Assembly: GCF_023544715.1 (NCBI RefSeq)
Contig: NZ_JAMJEZ010000009.1
Coordinates: forward strand, 1 to 64,000
Length of the DNA: 64,000 bases
Direction of reading: 5' to 3'
Source of the DNA: Pseudomonas eutrophicaquae
GTDB taxonomy: Bacteria > Pseudomonadota > Gammaproteobacteria > Pseudomonadales > Pseudomonadaceae
Shown: positions 28,008 through 36,228 of the stretch, one piece after another
Layout: every line of letters starts with the position of its first letter
How positions within the stretch are numbered: position 1 is the stretch's first letter
Notes under the pieces: generated by a model
What the model saw: only the letters and a program-made list of their open reading frames with translations
What the model was told of the DNA's origin: nothing
Databases searched by the model: none
Translations under genes and position numbers: made by a program

Positions 28008-29411
28008 TCAGAAGTTGAAGTACAGGAACGCGCGATCGGCCTGCCCGCTCAGTGCCTTGAGCACCAGGAACAGGCTGGCCCCGACCAGCAGACCACGCCC
28101 ACGACTGCCCAGACGCAGGCACAGTCGCCGGCTGCCGGGCAGGGTCAGGGCGATCACCAGCAGTACGGCACAGGCCCAGGGCAGGCTGTGGGTGACCTGC
28201 AGCGCCGCCCATTCATCAAGCAGTACCTTGCCCTCGAAGGGCCAGCCACCCTGCCAGTTCAGCAGGCCGGCGTACATCCGCAGGGCGGTATCCAGCGAGT
28301 CGGCACGAAACGGAATCCAGGCCAGCATCACGCACAGCAAGGTCAGGGGGAGTGCCAGCAGGCGGGGCAGGCGCCAGAGACTGTAACGCGCCCAGAGATG
28401 GTTGAGGCTCAGCAGGGCGCCATGCAGAGCACCCCAGACGACGAACTGCCAGCCTGCGCCATGCCACAGACCACCCAGCAGCATGGTGATCAGCAGGTTG
28501 GCACTGCGCCGCGCGCGGCCATGCCGATTTCCGCCCAGTGGGATGTACAGATAATCGCGCAGAAAGTGCGACAGGGTGATGTGCCAGCGCCGCCAGAACT
28601 CGACGATGGAGGCACTTTTATAGGGGGAGCGGAAATTGACCGGTAGGCGGATGCCGAACATCAATCCCAGACCGACCGCCATGTCGGCATAACCAGAAAA
28701 GTCGAAATAAAGCTGCAGTCCATAGGCCACGCTGGCCAGCAGCACCTCGGCGCTGCCCAGTGCCTCACCGGCGGCGGCCCGCCCGAACAGCGCCTCGACA
28801 CCGGGCGCGAGAGGATCGGCCAGCAGTACCTTTTTCAGCAGGCCCACGCTGAGCAGTGCCATGCCCAGTTGCCAGGTCAACGGCCGGCGGCTCCAGCCAC
28901 GGGCAATCTGCGGCAGCAGTTCACGGGCATGTACGATGGGGCCCGCAATCAGCTGCGGGAAGAAGCTGATGAAAAAGGCGTACTCCAGCGGTCGGCCAGT
29001 ACCCTGCAGGCGGCCACTGTACAGGTCGCAGTGCCAGGCGATCTGCTGGAACGTAAAGAAGGAGATCGCCAGCGGCAGGACAATCTGCCATTCCCCGGCC
29101 GCAGGCAGGAAGCCGAGCAGGAAGGCCGCATACTTGAAATAGCCCAGCAGCAACAGGTTGGCCGTGACCGCCAGCGCCAGCCAGCGGCGTTGGCGCTGTC
29201 TGGCCAGTTGCTGGCCCAGCCAGTAGTTGCCCGCCATCGAGGCGAGCAGCAGACCGAGGTAGCGCCAGTCCCAGAAGGCATAGAAGACCAGTGAAGCGAC
29301 CACCAGCAAGGCCGTGACCGCCTGCTCCAGGCGCAGGCTGCGCAGCAGCAGAAAGGCCAGATAGACTGCCGGCAGAAAGACCAGCAGAAAGGACAGCGAG
29401 CTGAAGATCAT
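28008..29411 (-). CDS. MBOAT-family O-acyltransferase (AlgI-like)
   Basis: 467 residues, about 10-12 membrane helices. Family landmarks: MIFSSLSFLLVFLPAVYLAF start, FYAFWDWRYLGLLLASM, FDFSGYADMAVGLGLMFG, NFRSPYKSASIVEFWRRWHI and the catalytic His in LLGGLWHGAGWQFVVWGALHG. Moves acetyl groups across the membrane for polysaccharide acetylation with its SGNH partner. ATG 29411 lies 13 bases after the permease gene, suggesting an operon. Confidence 0.92.
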   Translation of the reverse strand: MIFSSLSFLLVFLPAVYLAFLLLRSLRLEQAVTALLVVASLVFYAFWDWRYLGLLLASMAGNYWLGQQLARQRQRRWLALAVTANLLLLGYFKYAAFLLGFLPAAGEWQIVLPLAISFFTFQQIAWHCDLYSGRLQGTGRPLEYAFFISFFPQLIAGPIVHARELLPQIARGWSRRPLTWQLGMALLSVGLLKKVLLADPLAPGVEALFGRAAAGEALGSAEVLLASVAYGLQLYFDFSGYADMAVGLGLMFGIRLPVNFRSPYKSASIVEFWRRWHITLSHFLRDYLYIPLGGNRHGRARRSANLLITMLLGGLWHGAGWQFVVWGALHGALLSLNHLWARYSLWRLPRLLALPLTLLCVMLAWIPFRADSLDTALRMYAGLLNWQGGWPFEGKVLLDEWAALQVTHSLPWACAVLLVIALTLPGSRRLCLRLGSRGRGLLVGASLFLVLKALSGQADRAFLYFNF

Positions 29412-29424
29412 TGCGCAGGTCGGC

Positions 29425-30201
29425 TCACAGGAAGTCGCGGATATCCCGCTCCAGGCGCCGGCCCACCCAGATCACCAAGGTCAGCAGCAGGGCAGCGATT
29501 CCCCCCAGCATCAGCAGCGGTGGCAGGTGCGGAGCGGTGCCCTCGATCAGCGTGGCGCGATAGGCGTTGGCCAGCGGATAGAAGGGGTTGTAGGCCATTG
29601 CCGTCTGAAGGTAGTCCGGCAGGATATTGCTGGTGTAGACGATGGGTGTCAGCCAGAACCACAGCTGGGTGAGCACGCCGACTACTTCCTTGATGTCGCG
29701 GATGAACACCGAGAGGATCGCACAGCCCAGCCCCAGCGCGTAGGCCAGCAGTTGCTGACAGACAAAGATCGGCAACCACCAGAGCAGCGACCATGAAAAG
29801 TCGAACCCGATGGCCAGCAGGAACAGCATGAAGAAGCCGGTGGCGATCAGGTAATGCACGGTCTCGCTCAGCGAGACATACACCGGCAGCGACCACAGTG
29901 ACAGCCGTACCTTGCCGATCAGGTGGGCCTTGTCATGAAAGACCTGGGTGGTGCGGTTGAGAGTGGCAGAGAAGCAGTTCCAGGCCAGCAAGGCGCTGAC
30001 CAGGTAGATGCTGTAGCCATAGGTACCCAGATCCTGCGCCTGCCCACCCAGACGCGCTCCCATGATGTTGGAGAACACCAGGGTGAAGATCAGGATGTTC
30101 ACCAGTGGCAGCAGGAAGGTCCATGCCGCGCCGAGCATCGAGGCCGAGTGCCGGTCGATCAGGTCTTGGCGGGTAAAGTTGAAGATCAGGTTCCAGTTCA
30201 T
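29425..30201 (-). CDS. wzm: ABC-2 type polysaccharide export permease (Wzm-like)
   Basis: 258 residues with six membrane helices. The N-terminal segment LIFNFTRQDLIDRHSASMLGAAWTF is the amphipathic interface helix usual for Wzm/TagG/KpsM permeases; FWLTPIVYTSNILPDYLQ and YNPFYPLANAYR are conserved in the family. Such permeases need an ATPase subunit (Wzt), normally adjacent; none is present here. Start ATG 30201; a TTG just upstream is less likely. Confidence 0.88.
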   Translation of the reverse strand: MNWNLIFNFTRQDLIDRHSASMLGAAWTFLLPLVNILIFTLVFSNIMGARLGGQAQDLGTYGYSIYLVSALLAWNCFSATLNRTTQVFHDKAHLIGKVRLSLWSLPVYVSLSETVHYLIATGFFMLFLLAIGFDFSWSLLWWLPIFVCQQLLAYALGLGCAILSVFIRDIKEVVGVLTQLWFWLTPIVYTSNILPDYLQTAMAYNPFYPLANAYRATLIEGTAPHLPPLLMLGGIAALLLTLVIWVGRRLERDIRDFL

Positions 30202-30376
30202 CAAGGGAATCCGTTATGCGCGGGGCGCAAAGAATACCCGAAAAGCTGCCCGCCGCTGTGCGGCGATCGGGCTCGCCGGTAGTTGCCTGAAACCGTGCGA
30301 GCGGGCAAGGTGTCCAACTATTTGGCGCATCTATCGGTGATGGTGCCGTCCTTTTTCTGACAGAGGGTCGCAACGC

Positions 30377-31000
30377 ATGGCCGTGACATCCAAACAGGTA
30401 CAGGAGCTCTATGTGGCCTATCTGGGCCGTGCGGCCGACAAGGCGGGGCTTGAGTACTGGCTGGGCGAGCTGAACAATCCCGCATCCGGTCTGACGCTGG
30501 AAAACCTGCGGGCCAACTTCGTCAACGAGCAGCCCGAATATGCCCGCATCTATGGCGGTCTGAGCGTGACTCAGACGGTGGCGCGCATCTATGAAAACCT
30601 GTTCGAGCGGGCAGCCGAGCCGGCGGGCCGTGATTACTGGGTGGGTGAGGTGAATGCCGGTCGAGTGCCGGTGGATCAGTTGCTGGTGGCCTTTCTCGGT
30701 GCCGCCTCACCGGGTGATCGGCAGGTAGTGGATAACAAGGTGGCGGTAGCCGAGGCCTACACCGCCGCCAATCCGGACAGCTTCAATGAAGCCGAGGCGG
30801 CCGCAGCGATCGATGATGTCGACGGTACCCAGGACTCGGTAGATGCCGCGATGGCCCGTATTGCGGGCAACGAGGCGCCCTCTGCATCGCCGGATTTTCG
30901 CCTGACCTCGGCGCGTGAGCCCTCGTGGGACGAAGCGAGTATTGAACCTGAGCCCGAGATCACGCTGCTTGGCGTTGCCGGCGATATGCTTTTGATCTGA
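30377..31000 (+). CDS. DUF4214-domain protein, probably type I secreted
   Basis: 207 residues, ATG 30377 with GAGGG upstream. Two DUF4214-like helical units: VQELYVAYLGRAADKAGLEY (about 7-60) and VARIYENLFERAAEPAGRDYW (about 65-115), with the Y-x-G-R-x-x-D pattern. Then Ala/Asp-rich linkers and the C-terminal tail GVAGDMLLI with acidic-plus-hydrophobic ending. No Sec signal. DUF4214 often occurs in RTX and surface-layer proteins; its biochemical role is unclear. Confidence 0.8.
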   Translation: MAVTSKQVQELYVAYLGRAADKAGLEYWLGELNNPASGLTLENLRANFVNEQPEYARIYGGLSVTQTVARIYENLFERAAEPAGRDYWVGEVNAGRVPVDQLLVAFLGAASPGDRQVVDNKVAVAEAYTAANPDSFNEAEAAAAIDDVDGTQDSVDAAMARIAGNEAPSASPDFRLTSAREPSWDEASIEPEPEITLLGVAGDMLLI

Positions 31001-31095
31001 ATGGCGATGCTATTCTGCGGTCGGGGGAGTTCGCGCTGGTGCTGGTGGGCGTCGGAGGGACTGGTCTGCTGGATCTCGATGGCACTGCGACCTGA
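30991..31095 (+). pseudogene. Possible 3' remnant of a secreted-protein gene
   Basis: In the +1 frame relative to the preceding gene, FDLNGDAILRSGEFALVLVG continues to a stop at 31095. This looks like the tail of a bacterial surface protein (FDLNGD plus beta-strand residues). It lies between the DUF4214 stop and a terminator. It may be a leftover of a larger gene. Confidence 0.3.
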
Positions 31096-31124
31096 TTGAG
31101 TGTGATCTGGCCCTGACTGTTAAC

Positions 31125-31156
31125 AAGCCCCTGCGTCCTGTGGCGTGGGGGCTTTG
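31125..31156 (+). terminator. Terminator-like hairpin
   Basis: AAGCCCC (31125-31131) pairs with GGGGCTT (31148-31154), followed by TGCTT. Lies 125 bases after the DUF4214 stop. Confidence 0.6.
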
Positions 31157-31172
31157 CTTGTATGAGACGGAC

Positions 31173-31697
31173 ATGATCGAACTGCAACGCATCACCACGC
31201 TCTATGCAGAGCGTGACGACCGCATCCGCCTGAGTGGTGAGCTGCCGGATGGGCAGGCTTGCGTGCTGTGGCTGACCCGCCGCTTGCTCGACCGCCTGTT
31301 GCCGCATCTGTGGGAGTGGCTGATTCAGCAAGGCCTGCCTCACGCTCAGGCCGCCGGGCAGGCAGGGCAGGCTGACACCCTGCAGGCGTTTGCCCAGCAG
31401 GCGGTCCGCGAGCATCACCGCGCAACCCCCGAGCGGCCGGTCGAGGTGCCTGAGTCAGCGCAGGCTGCCGCCAGGCTGGTGACTACCGTCGAGCTTGGCC
31501 GCCATGCACAGTATCTGCGGCTGAGCTTCAAGGAGGGAGAGGAGCCGATAGCTCGGCTGACCCTTTCGGATGCGCTGCTGCGTCAGTGGCTGAACATCCT
31601 CGCCGATCAGTACCGGCGTGCCGAGTGGTCACTGCAGGCCTGGCCGGCCTGGATGCAGGAGGCACCCGGGCCGGCGGTGTCGGTTGTGATGCACTGA
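31173..31697 (+). CDS. Hypothetical protein
   Basis: 174 residues from ATG 31173 (an in-frame upstream start would overlap the terminator). Not recognised. It has no signal peptide or membrane segment and is Leu/Ala/Arg/Gln-rich: MIELQRITTLYAERDDRIRL, then CVLWLTRRLLDRLLPHLWEW, a helical middle and a second strand-rich half (YLRLSFKEGEEPIARLTLSD). It sits alone between a terminator and the convergent nuclease gene, so context gives no function. Codon use matches the neighbours, so it is probably real. Confidence 0.65.
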   Translation: MIELQRITTLYAERDDRIRLSGELPDGQACVLWLTRRLLDRLLPHLWEWLIQQGLPHAQAAGQAGQADTLQAFAQQAVREHHRATPERPVEVPESAQAAARLVTTVELGRHAQYLRLSFKEGEEPIARLTLSDALLRQWLNILADQYRRAEWSLQAWPAWMQEAPGPAVSVVMH

Positions 31698-31742
31698 GTC
31701 CGGCACTGGCCAGCGTATGCACCCGCTGGCCAGTGCCGAGGA

Positions 31743-34700
31743 TCAGACAAACAGCAGGTCGCTGTTCAGACTGCCCGGCGAGGCCTCGCGCGCGCCCACC
31801 CAGCTGAAGTCCTCATAGTAGCGACCGCTGCCCACCAGTTGCAGGCTGTGGCCGATGGCGGTATTGCCATCTTCACTGACGCCGATGTCGAGGCTGGTCA
31901 TGCCTGCTGCAGCGCCACTGGTGGCCGTGAAGCGGCCTTCATAGCTGAGGAACTGCACCACCTGGCCGTCCGCATCGACCAGCGCCAGACCATCATTGGC
32001 GCCGTTTTGCAGACCATTGACTGGCAGGCCGAACCACAGCTCGCCAAAGCCCTGACCCTCATTGTCGATCATCCCGTTGAGTGCGAGGGTGCCGTAAGGG
32101 GTGACAGTACCGTTGGTGCCGTTGTAGAGCACCACGCTCCAGCCCGTGAGGTCAGTGCCGGCGGTGCCACTGATGGCAAGACCTTCATCCACATCGGTGC
32201 CGGCGTTGTCGTAGTGCAGCTCGCTGATGAATACCGCGCTTTGCATGGAAGTGCCGGTTTCCGGTGTGAGCGGTGCCGGTGGCACCGGTGTCTCGCCTGG
32301 CGGGGTGGCCACCGGGGCAGGGCTACCATCCTCACGTTGCAGCTTCAGGCCGATCAGTACCGGGTCATGGTCGGAGGAGCGGTACGGATCGTTGCGGTCG
32401 AGGTCAGCGGTAACCGAGCCATCCCCGAATTCATCGTTGTAGTCCAGGGCAAGCTGCTCGTCGGCATTGATGTTGAAATGGCTGACACCGGTCACCTCCG
32501 CTGTGCTCAGACCTTTGCTGAGGATATGGTCCAGCGAGCCCCTCAGGCCGTCGAATACGTAGCTGTAACCATCGGCGCTGCCATGGTGGGTGTAACCAGC
32601 GGCTTCCAGGGTGGTTACCGGATCCTCCAGGCGATAGGCGTTCAGATCGCCGACCAACAGGTAGTCGCCATCGGTGGCACCGGTGGGGTTGCTGTTCAGC
32701 CAGGCATCCAGCTGCTTGACCGCCTCGACACGGGTGGCATTGGAGTTGCCTTGCCCGTCGCCCTGGTCGGTATCACCCGGCAAGCCGGCTGCCGAGCCTT
32801 TACTCTTGAGATGGTTGACCACGAGGGTGAACTGCTTGCTGGCATCGTCACGATAGGCAAAGGTCTGTGCGACCGGCAGGCGGTTGGCGCTGGCAAATGC
32901 GTCATACAGGCCAGTATCCGGGGTGGCAGCCAGCCCCAGCGGCTGGACCACGTTCTGATCGTAGAGGATGCCGACGCGGATGGCATCACTGCCAGTGGCA
33001 TGTCCACCAATCCAGGCAAAGCGCTCGCTGCCCACGGCCGCGTTCAGCGCCCCGACCAGTGAGGCAATGGCGCTATCCGGGCCGTCGCCGTTGTTCTGCA
33101 GCTCGTTGAGACCGAGCACATGAGCGCCGGTAGCCAGAATCGCCTCGACCAGCTTGGCTTGCTGCTGGGCAAACTCCGCTGCGTTGCTGGCACCCCTTCC
33201 GGCAATGCTGTTGCCGGCCGGGGTGGTGAAGCTGGCGCTGCCGAATACCGAGTTGAAGTAGTTGAGCACGTTGAAGCTGCCGACAATGACCTCGGCATCC
33301 CCAAGGCCCTGCACGCTGTCCGGACGCAGATTGGCTTTGAGCTGGACATGCTCGGTGGGATGCAGCTCGTAGTGGCCAAAGCTGTAGCCCAGCACGCCGC
33401 TGACGCTTTGCGTGGTATCGCCGACCCGCACGAAATTGACGCTGCCATCGGCCTGCACGCCCAGCACGGTACCGTTGTCCACGCCGTCATCGCTCATGTC
33501 GCGCAGCAGGCGGGTACCTTCGTTGAGCTGAGTCAGGGAGGGGTTCTGGCTGCTGCGTCCATCGTCGAGCTGGATACTGCTGCGCGTCAGCTGGTCGAGA
33601 TAGGCACTGTAGCCGGCTGCGCTCGGGGCATGTTGCTCGGTGTACTGGAAGGGAACAGCATCGGCATACAGGGTCAGCTCGCCATAACGGGCGAGGGTAT
33701 AGGTGTCGGCAACGTGCAGTGCCCCGCCACTGGCGGCGGCAATCTCCACGCGCATGCCCTCGAAGCGCTCGAGGGTTTCGCCGCTGGCGATCGGCAGGTA
33801 TACGCGGGTGGGTGGATCAAGATCGGCGGTGCTGCCTGTTTCGATGATCCTGAAGTTGCTGATCGCGCTCAGCTGGGTCAGCCCGAAGTGTTCGCCGACC
33901 GCCGCGTCAAAGCGCACCAGGTCGCCGATGCTCTCGGCATCGATCCCCGGATTGGTGCCAGCGTAGAACACGGCCACCCCTTCGGAGGTCAGCACGTCGC
34001 CATCGTGATCAAGGCGCTCCTCCTCGATGTAGAAGGTGTTGAGGTGCGGCAGCCAGGCGGTGATGCGGGCCTCGACGGTGACGTTCTGACCGATTATCGG
34101 CGAGCTGTCGCCATGGCCCTGAATCTGCGAAATCCGTGTGACGGACGGATCCTGTGGGCGCAGGCCGGTGCTGCCGGGAGAGCCGATACTGCTGGGGTCG
34201 TTGCTTTGCCCATAGGCCTGCTGCTCGCCGACCACGGCGCTGCGCCAGGTGGGGGTTTCGGTGCTCAGGCCGTCCCACACGACCGAGGCCTTGGCACCGC
34301 CGCCGTAGGCAGCACCGGCATGCTGGTCGTCCATGAAGGTAATGCCGGTGCCGGACGCGGCCGTCTCGATCAGGCTGCCATCGCTGGCCTGTACGGGGCT
34401 GAGGTCGTAGTTGAAGGCGCTGGCGACGTATCCCTTTGCATCAAAGATCACCACGGCATCCTGCTTGCCAAGGCCCGGGCCGTCGATGCCGATCACCGCG
34501 TGGCTGTCGTCCAGGTTCCAGGCTGCCTTGAAGGCCTGCAGGGCGGCGGCGTCCTTGACCAGGGCGATCACCAGCGTCTGGCCGGCTTCCAGCAGCAGGC
34601 CATCGGGCAGGGCAATGGCCTGGTCGAAGGTGGCCTTTTCATCGGTCAGGCGCCAGCCGCTGAGGTCGATGGCATGGCTGCCGTGGTTGTAGAGTTCGAC

Positions 34701-36053
34701 AAAATCACCGCCGCTGGCGTTGGAATTCACCTCGCTGATCAGCAGGTGGTAGACCGGTGCCGGACCTTCGGGCAGTACGGGGGGCAGCGGAGCAGGCAGG
34801 CGGGTATAGTCGCTGACCTCGCCCAGTGTCAGGTACTGACCGACAAAGCGCTGCTCAGCGACCGGCAGATCCTTGGAGGCGCGAGTCTCTCCGGCCCAGA
34901 GGGTATCGCCATTGTCCTGCAGCAGCTGCAGGCTGCTGCCCGGTTGCAGGCTGGCCACGCTGTCCAGCGCCTCGAAGCTGCCGCCTGTTTCTCGCAGCAG
35001 GGCGTCGAGATCATTGGCATGCTCCAGCGGCCGGCTGGCCGGATCGCCACTCCAGCTGAACAGACGGAAGTTGTGCGCTACCTCGCTACTGGCTGCACCG
35101 GCGGGGCCGGCAATGATCAGGTAGCCCGAGCCGTCGGCGGCCTGCTCGATGGAGCGGATGCCGCGTCCGCCCAGATCAAGCTGGATGGGGGGAGCGAAGG
35201 CGGCGCTGTCAGCGCTGCCTGCAAGCAGGGCGGCGGCATTTTGCAGCGGCACGATCAGTGCCATCCCGTCCGGGATGCTCTGCGGTGCCCGCAAGGCCAG
35301 CCACAGGGTGCTGTTGTCCGGGGCAAGGGTCATGCCCTCGATGGCAAAGCCATCATTGCGCTCGGGAGCACGCCCATCGGCCACGGCGGCGGCCAGACCG
35401 AAGTAATGCGCGCCAAGCCCGTGGCCATTGCTGCTGTCCCAGCGTGCCAGATCAGCTTCAAGGCCGTTGTAAGCACCCTGGAAGGTAAAGGCGGTGGCCG
35501 CACCCTGGCCGCTGATCGAGACGCTGAACAGGAATTCGCGGCTGTCGGCATCGCTGCCGCTTTTCGTATTGCTGTGGGAGCCGATGAAGAACAGCGTATC
35601 CCCCAGGCGGGTGCTGGCTTCAAGGTCCAGCTCGGCATCGGTGTTCAGTGCTTCCCGCAGATTCCATTCCACCACCGCCTCGCCGCCCTCACGCGGGTAG
35701 ACCCGCAGTACGCTGCCCTCGTCATCGCCCACCACCATGAAGTGCTTGTCCAAGGCGATGGCGGTCGAGGCATCCGAGGCGCCTTCGTCGCTGCCGGGCT
35801 GTGGGCGGTAGGTCAGCGGCCCCTGCGGGAGCTGTGGCGTGGGCTCGGGTACCGGCTCGGGGACTGGACGGCCGATCTGCGGCAGACGCGCCTGCAGCTC
35901 GGTATTGATGTCGCGCAGGCGGTTGTTGAACAGCTCAAGGCTGTTGTCCAGGCGGCCCAGACTGGTGTTGAGCGTATTTTGCAGCGTGCTGCGAATCGAA
36001 GTGCTCAGGGTGCTGAGTGACTGGCTCAGTCCCGTGGTGTTCAGGCGGTTCAT
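31743..36053 (-). CDS. Very large ExeM/NucH-type extracellular nuclease with lamin-tail domains
   Basis: 1436 residues from ATG 36053. Order: amphipathic N-terminus with no Sec signal; a beta-propeller-like region (about 90-390; VVGDDEGSVLRVYPREGG, FAIEGMTLAPDNSTLWLAL); a lamin-tail domain (about 430-540; YHLLISEVNSNASGGDFVEL); an OB-fold-like region (about 650-800); an endonuclease/exonuclease/phosphatase domain (about 930-1260; GSFNVLNYFNSV, LNELQNNGDGPDS, VVNHLKSKGSAAG, LLVGDLNAYRLEDP, YRSSDHDPVLIGL); and a C-terminal lamin-tail-like domain. The metal and catalytic residues (N, E, D/N, D-H) look intact. The tail SLNSDLLFV ends acidic-plus-hydrophobic, suggesting type I secretion. Likely degrades extracellular DNA. 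Divergent from the nucleotidase gene. Confidence 0.88.
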   Translation of the reverse strand: MNRLNTTGLSQSLSTLSTSIRSTLQNTLNTSLGRLDNSLELFNNRLRDINTELQARLPQIGRPVPEPVPEPTPQLPQGPLTYRPQPGSDEGASDASTAIALDKHFMVVGDDEGSVLRVYPREGGEAVVEWNLREALNTDAELDLEASTRLGDTLFFIGSHSNTKSGSDADSREFLFSVSISGQGAATAFTFQGAYNGLEADLARWDSSNGHGLGAHYFGLAAAVADGRAPERNDGFAIEGMTLAPDNSTLWLALRAPQSIPDGMALIVPLQNAAALLAGSADSAAFAPPIQLDLGGRGIRSIEQAADGSGYLIIAGPAGAASSEVAHNFRLFSWSGDPASRPLEHANDLDALLRETGGSFEALDSVASLQPGSSLQLLQDNGDTLWAGETRASKDLPVAEQRFVGQYLTLGEVSDYTRLPAPLPPVLPEGPAPVYHLLISEVNSNASGGDFVELYNHGSHAIDLSGWRLTDEKATFDQAIALPDGLLLEAGQTLVIALVKDAAALQAFKAAWNLDDSHAVIGIDGPGLGKQDAVVIFDAKGYVASAFNYDLSPVQASDGSLIETAASGTGITFMDDQHAGAAYGGGAKASVVWDGLSTETPTWRSAVVGEQQAYGQSNDPSSIGSPGSTGLRPQDPSVTRISQIQGHGDSSPIIGQNVTVEARITAWLPHLNTFYIEEERLDHDGDVLTSEGVAVFYAGTNPGIDAESIGDLVRFDAAVGEHFGLTQLSAISNFRIIETGSTADLDPPTRVYLPIASGETLERFEGMRVEIAAASGGALHVADTYTLARYGELTLYADAVPFQYTEQHAPSAAGYSAYLDQLTRSSIQLDDGRSSQNPSLTQLNEGTRLLRDMSDDGVDNGTVLGVQADGSVNFVRVGDTTQSVSGVLGYSFGHYELHPTEHVQLKANLRPDSVQGLGDAEVIVGSFNVLNYFNSVFGSASFTTPAGNSIAGRGASNAAEFAQQQAKLVEAILATGAHVLGLNELQNNGDGPDSAIASLVGALNAAVGSERFAWIGGHATGSDAIRVGILYDQNVVQPLGLAATPDTGLYDAFASANRLPVAQTFAYRDDASKQFTLVVNHLKSKGSAAGLPGDTDQGDGQGNSNATRVEAVKQLDAWLNSNPTGATDGDYLLVGDLNAYRLEDPVTTLEAAGYTHHGSADGYSYVFDGLRGSLDHILSKGLSTAEVTGVSHFNINADEQLALDYNDEFGDGSVTADLDRNDPYRSSDHDPVLIGLKLQREDGSPAPVATPPGETPVPPAPLTPETGTSMQSAVFISELHYDNAGTDVDEGLAISGTAGTDLTGWSVVLYNGTNGTVTPYGTLALNGMIDNEGQGFGELWFGLPVNGLQNGANDGLALVDADGQVVQFLSYEGRFTATSGAAAGMTSLDIGVSEDGNTAIGHSLQLVGSGRYYEDFSWVGAREASPGSLNSDLLFV

Positions 36054-36162
36054 GGCAGGCAATGCCCTGTGGCAGCTAAGGTGCCCTGCATTTAATGCCC
36101 GGCCTGTGAACAGCCGGTGGCATGCCCATGGCATCGCGGTGACGTTTTTTGTACACGCAGCA

Positions 36163-36180
36163 CTGTCATTCCCCTGACAC
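36163..36180 (+). promoter_or_regulatory. Pho-box-like element between the nuclease and nucleotidase genes
   Basis: CTGTCAT, four bases, CTGACAC: two 7-bp direct half-sites with the 4-bp spacer of the PhoB consensus (CTGTCAT-N4-CTGTCAT), one or two mismatches in the second half. It lies 49 bases before the nucleotidase start and 110 bases from the divergent nuclease start. Confidence 0.55.
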
Positions 36181-36228
36181 CTGCGGCTGGCTTGATGCAG
36201 CGATCAATCACCTGAAGGGGATGCTCCC

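Noticed and set aside
33120..36020. Long plus-strand open frame opposite the nuclease gene
   Set aside because: The minus-strand product has recognisable lamin-tail and nuclease motifs; the plus-strand translation is low-complexity and unrecognisable.
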